A stretch of DNA of 64,000 nucleotides from Chitinophaga solisilvae. Its GTDB lineage: Bacteria > Bacteroidota > Bacteroidia > Chitinophagales > Chitinophagaceae. This document shows positions 15,766 through 24,998 of the stretch, piece by piece. A model generated the notes under the pieces. It was not told the DNA's origin and ran no database searches. It saw only the letters and a program-made list of their open reading frames with translations. How positions within the stretch are numbered: the stretch's first letter is position 1; each line of letters opens with the position of its first letter. Made by a program: the position numbers and the translations under genes. Where the stretch lies: NCBI RefSeq assembly GCF_009928525.1, contig NZ_JAABOK010000004.1:186001-250000 (forward strand). Direction: 5' to 3'.

Positions 15766-17003
15766 TGGATAGCTATGCCATCTGTGCTGCCCGGCGCCGC
15801 CAGCTCAGCGCCGATCTGCCTTTTCCCCGTCAGTAATATCAACAGGCCCAGCGCGGAAAACCCGCACATCGTAACTGCCATCGGAAAGGCGGAGGTAGGA
15901 TTGTACATACTCACGACTACCGATGCGATAGCGCCTATACCCAGTTGCGCCGCACCCATCAGGGAAGAGGCCGTACCGGCAGTTTTATGGAATGGTGCGA
16001 GCGACAAAGCCGCCGTATTGGGGTTGATGAAACCCATGCAGCAAAGATAGAGGAACAGTAAGGTGAGCGTGCCCGTTAAGGGAAGCCAGCCAGCCCATGC
16101 AGTCAGCGCAAATAACGCGGCTATTATCACCTGTAAGGTGAGGGCTACCGGCACAATCTGCTGGCTGGTGTAGCGTTTCAGCAGCAGGCTGTTTACCTGG
16201 CTGCAACCGATGAAGCCAACGGATAACCCTGCGAAGATCCAGCCGTAAACTTTGGCATCCAGATGATATATCTCCATAAACACCTGAGGAGAACCGGATA
16301 CATAGGCAAACAGTCCGGCAAAGGCTGCCGCACCAGTGAAGGCATAGGTGTAAAACTGCGGCGTGGTAGCCACCGATATAAAACTGCTGATAATAGGCTT
16401 CGGCTTCAACGAAATGGTAGGATCCGGTTTGTAACTCTCCGGCAGCCACAGCAGGCAGGAAAGAAATATCAGGATACCTAGGCTGCCTAACACAACAAAT
16501 ACACTGGGCCACGAAAACTCATCTATCATATACCCGCCGATGGCCGGCGCCAGCATAGGAGATGCACCTACCACCAGCATCAGCAGGGAAAACACCTTCG
16601 CGTTTTCATGAACCGGGAACAGATCGCGTACCATCGCTACGGAAGCCACTGCCGCAGCGCAGCTGCCAATGGCCTGTATAAATCTCATGACCACCAGGCT
16701 TTCTAACGTAGATGCATATACGCAACCTGCGGATGCCAGGATATATAATGTCAATCCCATATATAAAGGCTTTTTACGGCCAAAACGGTCCAGCAACGGG
16801 CCATACAGCAGCTGCCCGGCAGATATGCCAATAAAAAAGCTGGAAAGCGTCAGCCCCACCCGCGACGGGTCTACTCCAAAATCCTTACCTATATCCCGGA
16901 AACCAGGCAGGTACATATCAATGGAAAATGGCCCCAGCGCGGTCAATGCACCCAATATCAATATGAGAAAGAAATACCTTGTTCTCGAATATTCGTTGTT
17001 CAA
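15762..17003 (-). CDS. Bcr/CflA family multidrug efflux MFS transporter
   Basis: A 413-residue protein with 12 predicted spans. ALGPFSIDMYLPGFRDIGKD at the start and GPLLDRFGRKKPLY (the MFS loop 2-3 signature) are typical of Bcr/CflA drug/H+ antiporters, as is RFIQAIGSCAAAVASVAMVRD. It is divergent from an AraC regulator gene (17092) with an 88-base shared upstream region, the usual arrangement of an efflux pump and its regulator. Confidence 0.9.
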   Translation of the reverse strand: MNNEYSRTRYFFLILILGALTALGPFSIDMYLPGFRDIGKDFGVDPSRVGLTLSSFFIGISAGQLLYGPLLDRFGRKKPLYMGLTLYILASAGCVYASTLESLVVMRFIQAIGSCAAAVASVAMVRDLFPVHENAKVFSLLMLVVGASPMLAPAIGGYMIDEFSWPSVFVVLGSLGILIFLSCLLWLPESYKPDPTISLKPKPIISSFISVATTPQFYTYAFTGAAAFAGLFAYVSGSPQVFMEIYHLDAKVYGWIFAGLSVGFIGCSQVNSLLLKRYTSQQIVPVALTLQVIIAALFALTAWAGWLPLTGTLTLLFLYLCCMGFINPNTAALSLAPFHKTAGTASSLMGAAQLGIGAIASVVVSMYNPTSAFPMAVTMCGFSALGLLILLTGKRQIGAELAAPGSTDGIAIH

Positions 17004-17032
17004 TCTTGTTGGCTTTAGGAATATAAAAAACG

Positions 17033-17040
17033 CAAAGTTA
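17033..17040 (-). promoter_or_regulatory. Candidate -7 box for the MFS gene
   Basis: The minus strand reads TAACTTTG, a perfect TAnnTTTG element, 30 bases before the start codon at 17003. No clear TTTG is seen 19-20 bases further upstream, so the promoter may need an activator such as the neighbouring AraC protein. Confidence 0.4.
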
Positions 17041-17091
17041 AATATGATTTGTGGCTAATCATGATAATGGAAATGTCATATTTTTGTTAAC

Positions 17092-17871
17092 ATGCGGGCT
17101 TTGCAGACAGCAACATACCTGGGGAATACCCATAGCTGCTTTCACGCAGGAGGCGTAATCGTCAGCGAAACATCCTATACACAGAAGGTGTATGAGGGAT
17201 GGCATTACCATGAAAATCACCTGCTGTCACTGGCCGTAAAGGGAGGTACACTGGAAGCCAGAAGCGGCGGAGAAAGGGAAGTGCTGCCCGGAACGGTGAT
17301 GTTGTACCAGAGCGGAGAAAAACACCGCAACCGCCATACCCGGCATCCCTCCAGGAATATCAACCTGGAAATAGAGGAGTCGTTCCTGATGCAACACGGA
17401 CTTACCTTCAGCACCCTGCGTGATGCGCCTTTCGTGAAGACGACCCTGCTGCAGATCTTTCGGGAATCTTTGTCTGCAGCGCCTTTCAGCCAAACGGCCA
17501 TCGCATCGCTGGTACTGTCCCTGTTTGCCGCGCCGGCGCGCCCGGCCCATGGTCCGCTGCCGGCATGGGTGCCATTGCTCCGCGACTACCTGCAGGATCA
17601 ATGGAATGAAACTCCGTCGCTGAATACCCTGGCTACCGCTACCGGTGTACATCCTGTAACGATCTCCCATTATTTCCCCGTCTATTTCCATTGCTCGCTG
17701 GGAGCTTATCTCCGTAAAATAAAAGTAGAAAAAGCAATCTCCCTGATGCAGCAACCGGAACTGTCGCTCACTGCCATCGCCCACCAGTGCGGATTTTTCG
17801 ATCAGAGCCATTTTATCCGGACATTCAAAGCCTGTACAGGATTTCTTCCCGGAGAATACAGAAAATTGTAG
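17092..17871 (+). CDS. AraC family transcriptional regulator
   Basis: A 259-residue protein with a cupin-like sensor (about 1-105: WHYHENHLLSLAVKGG, MLYQSGEKHRNRH) and a C-terminal AraC DNA-binding domain (about 160-259: SLNTLATATGVHPVTISHYF, then LTAIAHQCGFFDQSHFIRTF and GEYRK). It probably controls the divergent Bcr/CflA pump. A TATTTTTG box at 17079-17086 ends only five bases before the start codon, so the message could be leaderless, or the true promoter is elsewhere. Confidence 0.9.
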   Translation: MRALQTATYLGNTHSCFHAGGVIVSETSYTQKVYEGWHYHENHLLSLAVKGGTLEARSGGEREVLPGTVMLYQSGEKHRNRHTRHPSRNINLEIEESFLMQHGLTFSTLRDAPFVKTTLLQIFRESLSAAPFSQTAIASLVLSLFAAPARPAHGPLPAWVPLLRDYLQDQWNETPSLNTLATATGVHPVTISHYFPVYFHCSLGAYLRKIKVEKAISLMQQPELSLTAIAHQCGFFDQSHFIRTFKACTGFLPGEYRKL

Positions 17872-17936
17872 CGCACTAATTTTATACTATTCCTTCTTAC
17901 AACAGGTGCAGACTTTTGCATCATAAATTTATTTTT

Positions 17937-18935
17937 ATGAGAAACTATGTCCGGATACTGCTCGCAGCTATTGGCAGCTGCACCCTTGCCTTTACCTCAC
18001 AGGCACAATCTCCCGCCTTTTCAAAATCCGCTGTGGAAGCGGCCGTGAAAGAAACCGCTGTGCTGATCAGGAAACATTATGTATTCGCTGACCAGGGAGA
18101 AAAAATCGCTGCACACCTGCTGGAAAAATACAAAGCCGGCGCATTCGATAAAGCTACGGCCTGGCAGGGATTTGACACTGTGGCTACGCGGATACTGCGC
18201 AGCTTCAGCCACGACGGGCACCTGTACATCCGCTGCAGCCCTGAGAAAGTGCGTAACATCCGTGCCATGGAAGAAAGCATGAAGAAACAGCAATCGTTGC
18301 CGCCCGGCGTAGATGAGTTTTTCTACGGCCAGGAGGCTGCAGCCATCAACTACGGTTTTGCTGAAGTCAGCGTACTGCCGGGAAACATCGGTTACATCCG
18401 CCTTTCGCAGGTTTGCATCTCCGGCGCCAGCCTGCCGGTACTGTACGCAGCTATGGAGTTCGTCGGCAGAACAAAAGCGCTGGTACTGGATTTCCGCAAC
18501 AACGGCGGCGGAGGCAGCGATACCGGCGCTGTCATCGAAAGCTACTTCCTGCCGCCACATATGCCGCTGCTCAACTTTTACAGCCGCACCGGAAAAGTAA
18601 CGACCGACAGTACTGTGAGCTGGCTTAAACAAGGACCGTATAAACAGCCGCTGTATATCCTGGTTAATAAAGGAACCGCATCTGCCGCTGAAGCCATCCC
18701 GTTTGTGCTGCAGGCGCATAATAGGGCGATTGTAGCCGGACAGCCTTCTGCCGGCGGCGCTAACCATAATGTGCTGCGCCCGCTCAATGATGCGCTCTAT
18801 ATTTCCATATCCGAAGAGGCCCCGCAGCTGCCGGGTACCGCCAGGTCCTGGGAACATACCGGCGTACAGCCGGATATTGTTACTGCGCCGGGTGAAGAGC
18901 TGTCAACCGTGCTGCAGCGGCTGCGCGGCAAATAA
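17937..18935 (+). CDS. S41 family peptidase (interphotoreceptor/tricorn type)
   Basis: A 332-residue exported protein. The start at 17937 gives a clean signal peptide (MRNYVRILLAAIGSCTLAF). The C-terminal peptidase core shows LVLDFRNNGGGGSDTG and NKGTASAAEAIPFVLQ, in which the Ser of TASAAE is the expected nucleophile, followed by GQPSAGG. No PDZ domain is apparent. Substrates are probably periplasmic peptides or proteins. The next gene begins after 65 bases and has its own promoter-like box. Confidence 0.86.
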   Translation: MRNYVRILLAAIGSCTLAFTSQAQSPAFSKSAVEAAVKETAVLIRKHYVFADQGEKIAAHLLEKYKAGAFDKATAWQGFDTVATRILRSFSHDGHLYIRCSPEKVRNIRAMEESMKKQQSLPPGVDEFFYGQEAAAINYGFAEVSVLPGNIGYIRLSQVCISGASLPVLYAAMEFVGRTKALVLDFRNNGGGGSDTGAVIESYFLPPHMPLLNFYSRTGKVTTDSTVSWLKQGPYKQPLYILVNKGTASAAEAIPFVLQAHNRAIVAGQPSAGGANHNVLRPLNDALYISISEEAPQLPGTARSWEHTGVQPDIVTAPGEELSTVLQRLRGK

Positions 18936-18968
18936 TTTTGTTAACTAACCAATTAAAAATAATAATTA

Positions 18969-18976
18969 TATATTTG
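18969..18976 (+). promoter_or_regulatory. Candidate -7 box for the M43 protease gene
   Basis: TATATTTG matches TAnnTTTG exactly and lies 24 bases before the start codon at 19001, within an AT-rich spacer. No clear -33 TTTG partner is present. Confidence 0.45.
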
Positions 18977-19000
18977 TGCTCCTTTATACTTGTCGAGTAA

Positions 19001-22000
19001 ATGAGCACGTCGATCCTGAAAAGCCTGACAGTAGCCCTGCTGCTGTCATTACTTATGCCACTCATATCCGTCGCCCAGGAGGGGATGCCAGCTATCCGCC
19101 CGTGCGGTGTTGATATTATGCAGCAGCAATGGAAAAAAGATGCCTCCTGGTTGTCCCGCGAGCGGGCTATCAACCAGGCCATCCTGCAACGGTATTATAT
19201 CACCGCTCCCGGCGCGGGGGCCACCGCTCCGGCAGTCGTCACCCTGCCGGTAGTGGTGCATATCGTCAACGAAAATCCCAATGCCTACACAGATGCCCAG
19301 GTGACAGCAGCCATTAATCTGCTGAACGAAGCCTATGCGGCCACCGGCGCCTTTACGGGCGGCAGAACAGATACGAAAATCCGTTTCTGCCTCGCTAAGA
19401 CAGCGCCTGATGGCGGCAGAACAACAGGCATTGTCAGATCTCATTCCTACCTGAATGACTTCGACGTGGACATGGAAGGAGGAGAGGTGACGGCGCTGGG
19501 AAGATGGGATGGCAGCCGCTATATTAATATCTGGGTCGTATCCGACATCCGGTCTGATTATATGCAGGATTTTAACTGCGGAAAATGGAGCAGGCTGACC
19601 ATGGGCGGCTACGCCAGCGCAGGCGGCGATATTGTGGTAGCCGGCCTCGGCGTAGGCGTGCTGGCGCATGAAATGGGGCATTACCTGAGCCTCGCCCACA
19701 CCTTCGCGGCGCGCGACTGTAAAAATGATGACTGCCTCACGGATGGCGATATGGTCTGCGATACCCCTCCGGAAAGAACCATCACCGGCGGATATGCCTG
19801 CAATGCGCCACAGAACTCCTGCAGCAGCGATACCCTCTCCGGCTTCACCATAGATGTGCCCGATCTGCCGGATAATTTTATGGACTATGGCCAGGGTACG
19901 GGCTGTATCTTAGGATTTACCGATGGCCAGGCTACCCGCATGCATCATTTTATTACTACCTCCCTCGCGGGAATGCTGGGCACAACCGTCTGTAATGATC
20001 CCTGTCCGTCTGCCCTTACCGCTGCTTTCACCCGCAGCATTCCTTATCCGGTAGTCGGCGATGTGGTCACCTTCACCAGCACCGGAACAGGTGGAAATAC
20101 TTATCAGTGGCTGGTAGACGGCGCTGTGATGTCTACGCTCCCGACGCTGACACTTACGGTGACCGCACAGAAAAATTACGATATCCGATTGCGTGTAACC
20201 GACAACGTGAGCGGGTGCCAGGCCAGTGCCAATGATGCTGTCCCCGTCACCTGCGGCGTAGTAGCCCGGTTCTATCCCGACAAAAGAAAGATTGCCTCCA
20301 AAGCGGGTATTGAGCTGGACCACGTGGTGTTTACCAACCGCTCCCGCAACGCCACCGCCTGGAAATGGCTGATCAGCAACAACCAGGGCATGACGGAACA
20401 GGTTGTCAGCACCAGTGAGCAGCTGGACTATACCTTTCAGCAGCCAGGCATCTATAAAGTCCGTCTATACGCTACCGATGGTACCTGCGAAAGCTACACC
20501 AATCCCGTACAGATCATCGTGGATGATCCTACCGCAGATGGTATCGTTTACGTATCCAAAGTGGAATGCTATGACCAGAATAAACTCCGCGTATCGCTGT
20601 ACTTTGAAAACAGGGGCTATCATACCATCCCTAAGCATACGCCCGTATCTTTTTACGATGATGATCCCCGCATCGGGAAAGGAAAGCTGCTCGGCGCTCC
20701 TTTCCTGCTGCCAGCAGACCTTCCCGGTAAATGTGTGACTGTACTGTATCATACCATTGTTGATGCCGGCCGCGCCGGTATCGATACGCTCGTCACCGTG
20801 TTCAATGATAACGGCGCCACCATGCCGCTGGCGCTTCCCAATACAGCCGTAACAGAAAGTAATTATGGCAACAACATCAGCATCAAACGAGGCTTTAAAT
20901 TCCATGTATCCCTTGCTCCCGGCGATTTTACCCTGACGCCCCAGCAGCAGCTGACGCTGAAGCCGGTGTCCCGCGGTGGCGCTATCGATAAAGCTGCCTG
21001 GGAAGCCTCGCCCTACCTGAGTTGTACGGACTGTATCAGTCCTGTTTTTACAGCGCCTTACCGTAAAGACACGGTGACTACCGTGAAAGTACGCGCCTAC
21101 TCACCGTACGCCTGCTATGCAGATACGCTCGCTACCATACATATACCGGTGGCAGATGATTATTCTGTAGAAATGAAACAGGTAGCCTGCGCTGCCGGCG
21201 ACAGCCTGCATATTGACTTTACTATCTGCAACGCCTATACGCCGGGAAATATCCCGCCTGCACTGCAGGTAGATTTTTATGACCGCACTCCGGCAGATCC
21301 CGCCGCTGTGCAGCTGGGCAGGCGCTTCCTGACACCGGCCTTTACCGCGGCCGCCTGTGGTAACTACGGACTTAATATCCGCAACCCGGCCGGCGGAAAG
21401 GTATTCGCCGTGGTGAACAAGGAGCAGCAGAAACATAAACCGGAAACGGGCCTCAACGAAAAAGACTATACCAATAATCTGCATACCTGGAACTATACGC
21501 CTCCGGTATTATCCGTTTTTCCGAAAGATACCACCGTATTCCGCAAAGCTGTATTCCCGCTGTATTACAGCGTGAGCAATTACATTCCGGAAAAAACGCA
21601 GTGGGATAACGATGCCGCCTACACGCTTTCCTGCAGTACCTGCCCTTCGCCGAAAGCGGCTATGCTTGACAGCAGTTTCATCGGTGTACAACTCACCAAC
21701 CGCTACGGCTGCGTATTAAAAAAGCAGGAGTATGTGCGCATCTTCCCGCCGGATCTTACTATTGAGCTGCTGGAATCAGCCTGTTACGATAACGCTCACG
21801 TACTGCTGAAATTCAGGATATGTATGTCCAATGGCTACGACAGTATCTTCTCCCGTATTCCGGTATCTTTTTATGACGGCATTCCGGGGCAGGCCGGCGT
21901 CTCCTTGCTGCAGCCGCGCTTTTTTACCCCCAGGCCGCGGATGGGAGATTGCCTGACGTTTACCCATGTGCTGAATATGGCGGGGAGTAATAGTATTGTT

Positions 22001-22618
22001 GCCATGATTAATGATCGGGATGGAAAAGTGTTCAATGAAACCAACTACAGCAATAACAGTAGTACGGTGGATTATACGTCTTTTGAAGTCACCGCCACAC
22101 CACAGGAAATTGCCCTGCCCCGGCCTTCGCCGGTGCGTTTAACTGCTGCAGTGAAAGGAGGGAAGCCCGCTTCTCTGCGCTGGGAGCCGCAATCGGGATT
22201 ATCCTGCACCAGCTGCCCTAATCCGGTAGCTGCCGTCACTTCCTCGGTGCAGTACCTGGTGACGGCCGCCAATGAATACTACTGTACCGATACAGCAATG
22301 GTACGTATCAAAACATTTGTGAATGCGGGTCTTACTATGCCAAACGCCTTTACGCCCAACGGCGACGGGCAGAACGATTACTTCTACGTAATCGGCAGCT
22401 GGGATATCAGGCAGGTGAAAAACTTCACCATCTTCAACCGCACAGGGAATAAAATATTTGAAGGTATCAATACGCCGGCCAATGACCGTGCCTACGGATG
22501 GGATGGAACCGTGAAAGGATTACCGTCGCCGTTGGGGAATTACGTGTACTTCGCTACAGTAGAAATGCTGGATGGTACGGTGAAGGTCATTAAAGGAACC
22601 GTACTGCTGATAAGATAA
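19001..22618 (+). CDS. M43 zinc metalloprotease with PKD/Ig repeats and type IX (type B) sorting domain
   Basis: A 1205-residue surface or secreted protein. A signal peptide (to about residue 25) is followed by the pappalysin-like M43 domain with HEMGHYLSLAH (zinc HExxHxxxxxH, first His at 223) and a Met-turn NFMDYG. PKD-like domain(s) follow from about residue 345, then several CARDB-like repeats, each starting with a Cys-containing strand (VECYDQNKLRVSLYF, VACAAGDSLHIDF, SACYDNAHVLLKF). The last about 95 residues (NAFTPNGDGQNDYFYV, YGWDGTVKG, GNYVYFATV) are a CHU_C/gliding-associated domain, the type B signal for the type IX secretion system. Transcription probably ends at the hairpin at 22625. 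Confidence 0.92.
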   Translation: MSTSILKSLTVALLLSLLMPLISVAQEGMPAIRPCGVDIMQQQWKKDASWLSRERAINQAILQRYYITAPGAGATAPAVVTLPVVVHIVNENPNAYTDAQVTAAINLLNEAYAATGAFTGGRTDTKIRFCLAKTAPDGGRTTGIVRSHSYLNDFDVDMEGGEVTALGRWDGSRYINIWVVSDIRSDYMQDFNCGKWSRLTMGGYASAGGDIVVAGLGVGVLAHEMGHYLSLAHTFAARDCKNDDCLTDGDMVCDTPPERTITGGYACNAPQNSCSSDTLSGFTIDVPDLPDNFMDYGQGTGCILGFTDGQATRMHHFITTSLAGMLGTTVCNDPCPSALTAAFTRSIPYPVVGDVVTFTSTGTGGNTYQWLVDGAVMSTLPTLTLTVTAQKNYDIRLRVTDNVSGCQASANDAVPVTCGVVARFYPDKRKIASKAGIELDHVVFTNRSRNATAWKWLISNNQGMTEQVVSTSEQLDYTFQQPGIYKVRLYATDGTCESYTNPVQIIVDDPTADGIVYVSKVECYDQNKLRVSLYFENRGYHTIPKHTPVSFYDDDPRIGKGKLLGAPFLLPADLPGKCVTVLYHTIVDAGRAGIDTLVTVFNDNGATMPLALPNTAVTESNYGNNISIKRGFKFHVSLAPGDFTLTPQQQLTLKPVSRGGAIDKAAWEASPYLSCTDCISPVFTAPYRKDTVTTVKVRAYSPYACYADTLATIHIPVADDYSVEMKQVACAAGDSLHIDFTICNAYTPGNIPPALQVDFYDRTPADPAAVQLGRRFLTPAFTAAACGNYGLNIRNPAGGKVFAVVNKEQQKHKPETGLNEKDYTNNLHTWNYTPPVLSVFPKDTTVFRKAVFPLYYSVSNYIPEKTQWDNDAAYTLSCSTCPSPKAAMLDSSFIGVQLTNRYGCVLKKQEYVRIFPPDLTIELLESACYDNAHVLLKFRICMSNGYDSIFSRIPVSFYDGIPGQAGVSLLQPRFFTPRPRMGDCLTFTHVLNMAGSNSIVAMINDRDGKVFNETNYSNNSSTVDYTSFEVTATPQEIALPRPSPVRLTAAVKGGKPASLRWEPQSGLSCTSCPNPVAAVTSSVQYLVTAANEYYCTDTAMVRIKTFVNAGLTMPNAFTPNGDGQNDYFYVIGSWDIRQVKNFTIFNRTGNKIFEGINTPANDRAYGWDGTVKGLPSPLGNYVYFATVEMLDGTVKVIKGTVLLIR

Positions 22619-22650
22619 AAAGAAGGCCGGTTCCCAGTGAAGAACCGGCC
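22615..22650 (-). terminator. Terminator between convergent genes
   Basis: A perfect 9-bp GC-rich stem (GGCCGGTTC at 22625-22633 and its complement at 22642-22650) with an 8-base loop. On the minus strand it is followed by TTCTTTTTATC, a good U-tract for the CoA-transferase gene; on the plus strand it is followed by GCTTTAAT and may also stop the protease transcript. Confidence 0.75.
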
Positions 22651-22671
22651 GCTTTAATCATCCCTCACACA

Positions 22672-24174
22672 CTATTCATGAACAGTTTTAAGCATGGTTC
22701 CGTTTTGTTGAAAGCGTGCATGCCAGCTAAGTGCCTCCTGCAGCAGATGTGGTGTGTGTCCTCCTGATCTGCAGGCTTCGGTAAAATAGTTGTTCAGTTC
22801 GTCTTTGTAGCTGGCGTGCGCGCAGTTGGATATGATAAGCCTGGCCCGTTCGCGGGGTGCAAGCCCCCGCAGGTCTGCCAGACCGGTTTCTGTGACTATA
22901 ATATCTACATCATGTTCAGTATTATCAACATGTGATGCCATCGGCACTATATGAGAAATGCTGTTGGCTTTGGAAGATGACTGCGTAACGAAAATGCTCA
23001 GATACGCATTCCGCGCGAAGTCATTGGACCCGCCAATGCCGTTCATCATGGCAGTACCGCCTATATGTGTGGAGTTCACATGGCCGTAGATATCGCATTC
23101 AATAGCGGTATTGATGCTGATAACGCCCAGGCGCCGTATCACTTCAGCAGCATTGCTGATATCCTGCGGCCGCAGGATAATATGCGGCTTATACCGTTCA
23201 AAGTTGTTGAACACCCGCTCGTAGCAGGGCTGTGACACGGTAATGGACGATGCGGAAGCAATATCCAGTTTACCGGCATCGATCAGGTTAAAGGCACTGT
23301 CCTGTATGACTTCAGAATACATCGTGAGGTGATGGAAATCGCCATCCAGGAAACCTTCCATGACTGCGTTGGCCACCTTCCCGATACCTGACTGCAACGG
23401 GCGCAGTGACCGCTGTAACCTGCCTTTCTGTATTTCGTGGGAAAAGAATGTCAGTAAATGCCCCGCAATGGCGGAGGTTTTTTCATCGGGCGCATTGATC
23501 TGTGCCGGGCTGTCCGTCGTCGTAGTCAGCACCACCGCCACAATCTTCCCCGGGTCTACCGGGATAGATCTCCGCCCGATGCGTGTATCCGCTCCCGTTA
23601 TCGGGATAATCTGCCTGTCAGGCCATACGCCTGTGCGGAATATATCATGTACGCCGTATACAGACAGCGGTACGGACATATTAATCTCTACTATTATTTT
23701 ATCGGCAGCTTCGGCAAAGGTGGCCGTGTTACCCACAGAAGTCGTAGGAACAATACTGCCATCTTCTTCTATGATCAGTGCTTCTATCACTGCGATGTCT
23801 ATACGCGGAAGGATCTTTTCGTGAATCAACTCCGCGCTTTCGCCCAGATGTTGATCGGTGAACAGTACTTCACCCGCATTGATCTGCTGCCGCAGCACAG
23901 GATCCACCTGGAAAGGCATACGCTTGTGCAGTACCTGCGCTGCCGCCAGTGCGCCATCCGTATTGTGTCCCAGCGATGCGCCGGTAATCAGCGTAATATT
24001 CCGGGGCGGAACCGGCGTACGTGCCGCCAGTGCTTTTAATACCGCCTTGCTGTCACCGGCTTTGGTGAAGCCGCTGGAAGCCACTACCATATTATCCCTG
24101 AATAATAACGCGGCGTTTTCTGCGCTGGCAATTTTCTGTGAGAGTTCCGTTCTTCTGATGCGTTCTTCGTACAT
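22672..24174 (-). CDS. Succinate/acetate CoA-transferase (acetyl-CoA hydrolase family)
   Basis: A 500-residue cytosolic enzyme of CoA-transferase family I. The length and INTAIECDIYGHVNSTHIGG, with the Glu expected to form the CoA thioester, match the succinate CoA-transferase branch. GGSNDFARNAYLSIF, VDIIVTETGLADLRGLAPRE and RARLIISNCAHASYKDEL are also typical. It moves CoA between succinyl-CoA and acetate, or works as an acetyl-CoA hydrolase. It is transcribed alone. Confidence 0.92.
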   Translation of the reverse strand: MYEERIRRTELSQKIASAENAALLFRDNMVVASSGFTKAGDSKAVLKALAARTPVPPRNITLITGASLGHNTDGALAAAQVLHKRMPFQVDPVLRQQINAGEVLFTDQHLGESAELIHEKILPRIDIAVIEALIIEEDGSIVPTTSVGNTATFAEAADKIIVEINMSVPLSVYGVHDIFRTGVWPDRQIIPITGADTRIGRRSIPVDPGKIVAVVLTTTTDSPAQINAPDEKTSAIAGHLLTFFSHEIQKGRLQRSLRPLQSGIGKVANAVMEGFLDGDFHHLTMYSEVIQDSAFNLIDAGKLDIASASSITVSQPCYERVFNNFERYKPHIILRPQDISNAAEVIRRLGVISINTAIECDIYGHVNSTHIGGTAMMNGIGGSNDFARNAYLSIFVTQSSSKANSISHIVPMASHVDNTEHDVDIIVTETGLADLRGLAPRERARLIISNCAHASYKDELNNYFTEACRSGGHTPHLLQEALSWHARFQQNGTMLKTVHE

Positions 24175-24202
24175 GCTCGTGGTGTATGTCCTGTTGGAGG
24201 CA

Positions 24203-24232
24203 CAATATTACTACAGCTGCTGATGGCCCAAA
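24203..24232 (-). promoter_or_regulatory. Candidate promoter of the CoA-transferase gene
   Basis: On the minus strand TTTG (24229-24232) is followed after 18 bases by TAATATTG (24203-24210), one base off the TAnnTTTG consensus, 29 bases before the start codon. Confidence 0.35.
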
Positions 24233-24353
24233 TGTGAGTGCGGGACAAACTTTTGTTTGTTCCGGCCAGAAGATAAGTTGGTATTGGAAACAGGGATTTC
24301 AGTATATTTAATAGGATACAGTAACCACATTAATACATTTAATCTCCCGTGTC

Positions 24354-24764
24354 ATGAAAAGAATTGTTCTCTCCCTGTTATGTGTTTGTTTTTTTGCCGT
24401 AACCACCACACAGGCACAAAGTTTACTGGACAAGGCGCAGAAGGCTGCTGCCGGTACACAGCGTCCGTTAGGTAACGGCATAGCCGGTTCTATCCTTGGT
24501 AAGCTCACGCCGGCGCTGGGACTCACCAATGCACAGCAACCTAAAGTACTGAACCTGGTAACCGGATTTCTGAAACAGAAAGCCGGCATCCTGCCCTTAC
24601 AGCAGGCTAACCCTGCTGCCTATACGTCAAAATTCGCCGGCCTGCAGGGCGGCCTCTTTTCCAAACTGAAACTGCTGCTCACCGCCGCACAATACACCAA
24701 ATTTCTGGGACTGAAACCCAAAACAAATGATGCGGGGAATGTGTTGTCGCAATTGTTCTTTTAA
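24354..24764 (+). CDS. Small secreted protein with LTxxQ-like repeats, unknown function
   Basis: A 136-residue protein with a clear signal peptide (MKRIVLSLLCVCFFAVTTTQAQ). The mature part is helical and Lys/Gln/Leu-rich, with two LTxxQ-like spots (GLTNAQQPKVL and LLTAAQYTKFLGL). This recalls the LTxxQ motif of Spy/CpxP-type periplasmic chaperones, but the resemblance is short and I do not claim family membership. It stands alone between the CoA-transferase gene (divergent) and a repeat-rich spacer. Confidence 0.7.
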   Translation: MKRIVLSLLCVCFFAVTTTQAQSLLDKAQKAAAGTQRPLGNGIAGSILGKLTPALGLTNAQQPKVLNLVTGFLKQKAGILPLQQANPAAYTSKFAGLQGGLFSKLKLLLTAAQYTKFLGLKPKTNDAGNVLSQLFF

Positions 24765-24812
24765 AGCATGATGAATGAGGAAGCCAATTTGATCAGGCAG
24801 GAATTGGAATTA

Positions 24813-24958
24813 ATTACGAATTACGAATTACGAATTACGAATTACGAATTACGAATTGCGAATGATGAGCGAAGAGCAGAGCGAATTTCTAATTCGCTCT
24901 GCTCTTCGCTTTAATCTTCGCTTCTTCATTCGTAATTCGCAATTCGTAATTCGTAATT
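24813..24958. repeat. Heptameric ATTACGA/TCGTAAT repeat with a 20-bp perfect hairpin
   Basis: Six ATTACGA units plus one ATTGCGA (24813-24861) are followed by a perfect 20-bp inverted repeat (24868-24887 and 24891-24910, 3-base loop) and then by four TCGTAAT/TCGCAAT units (24930-24957) in the opposite sense. The whole 146-bp element is palindromic. A 32-base stretch (24927-24958) recurs exactly at 38517-38548. It fills the spacer before the endonuclease gene. Confidence 0.85.
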
Positions 24959-24998
24959 ATTTATTTGTATTATATTCGCGGCCTTTGTTACCTATGTT

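Noticed and set aside
17079..17086. TATTTTTG as the main promoter of the AraC gene at 17092.
   Set aside because: It ends five bases before the start codon and the nearest TTTG is 27 bases away, outside the normal spacing, so it is mentioned only within the gene entry.
24813..24958. Insertion sequence or transposon end.
   Set aside because: There is no transposase gene and no target duplication was recognised; the element is better described as a palindromic repeat.
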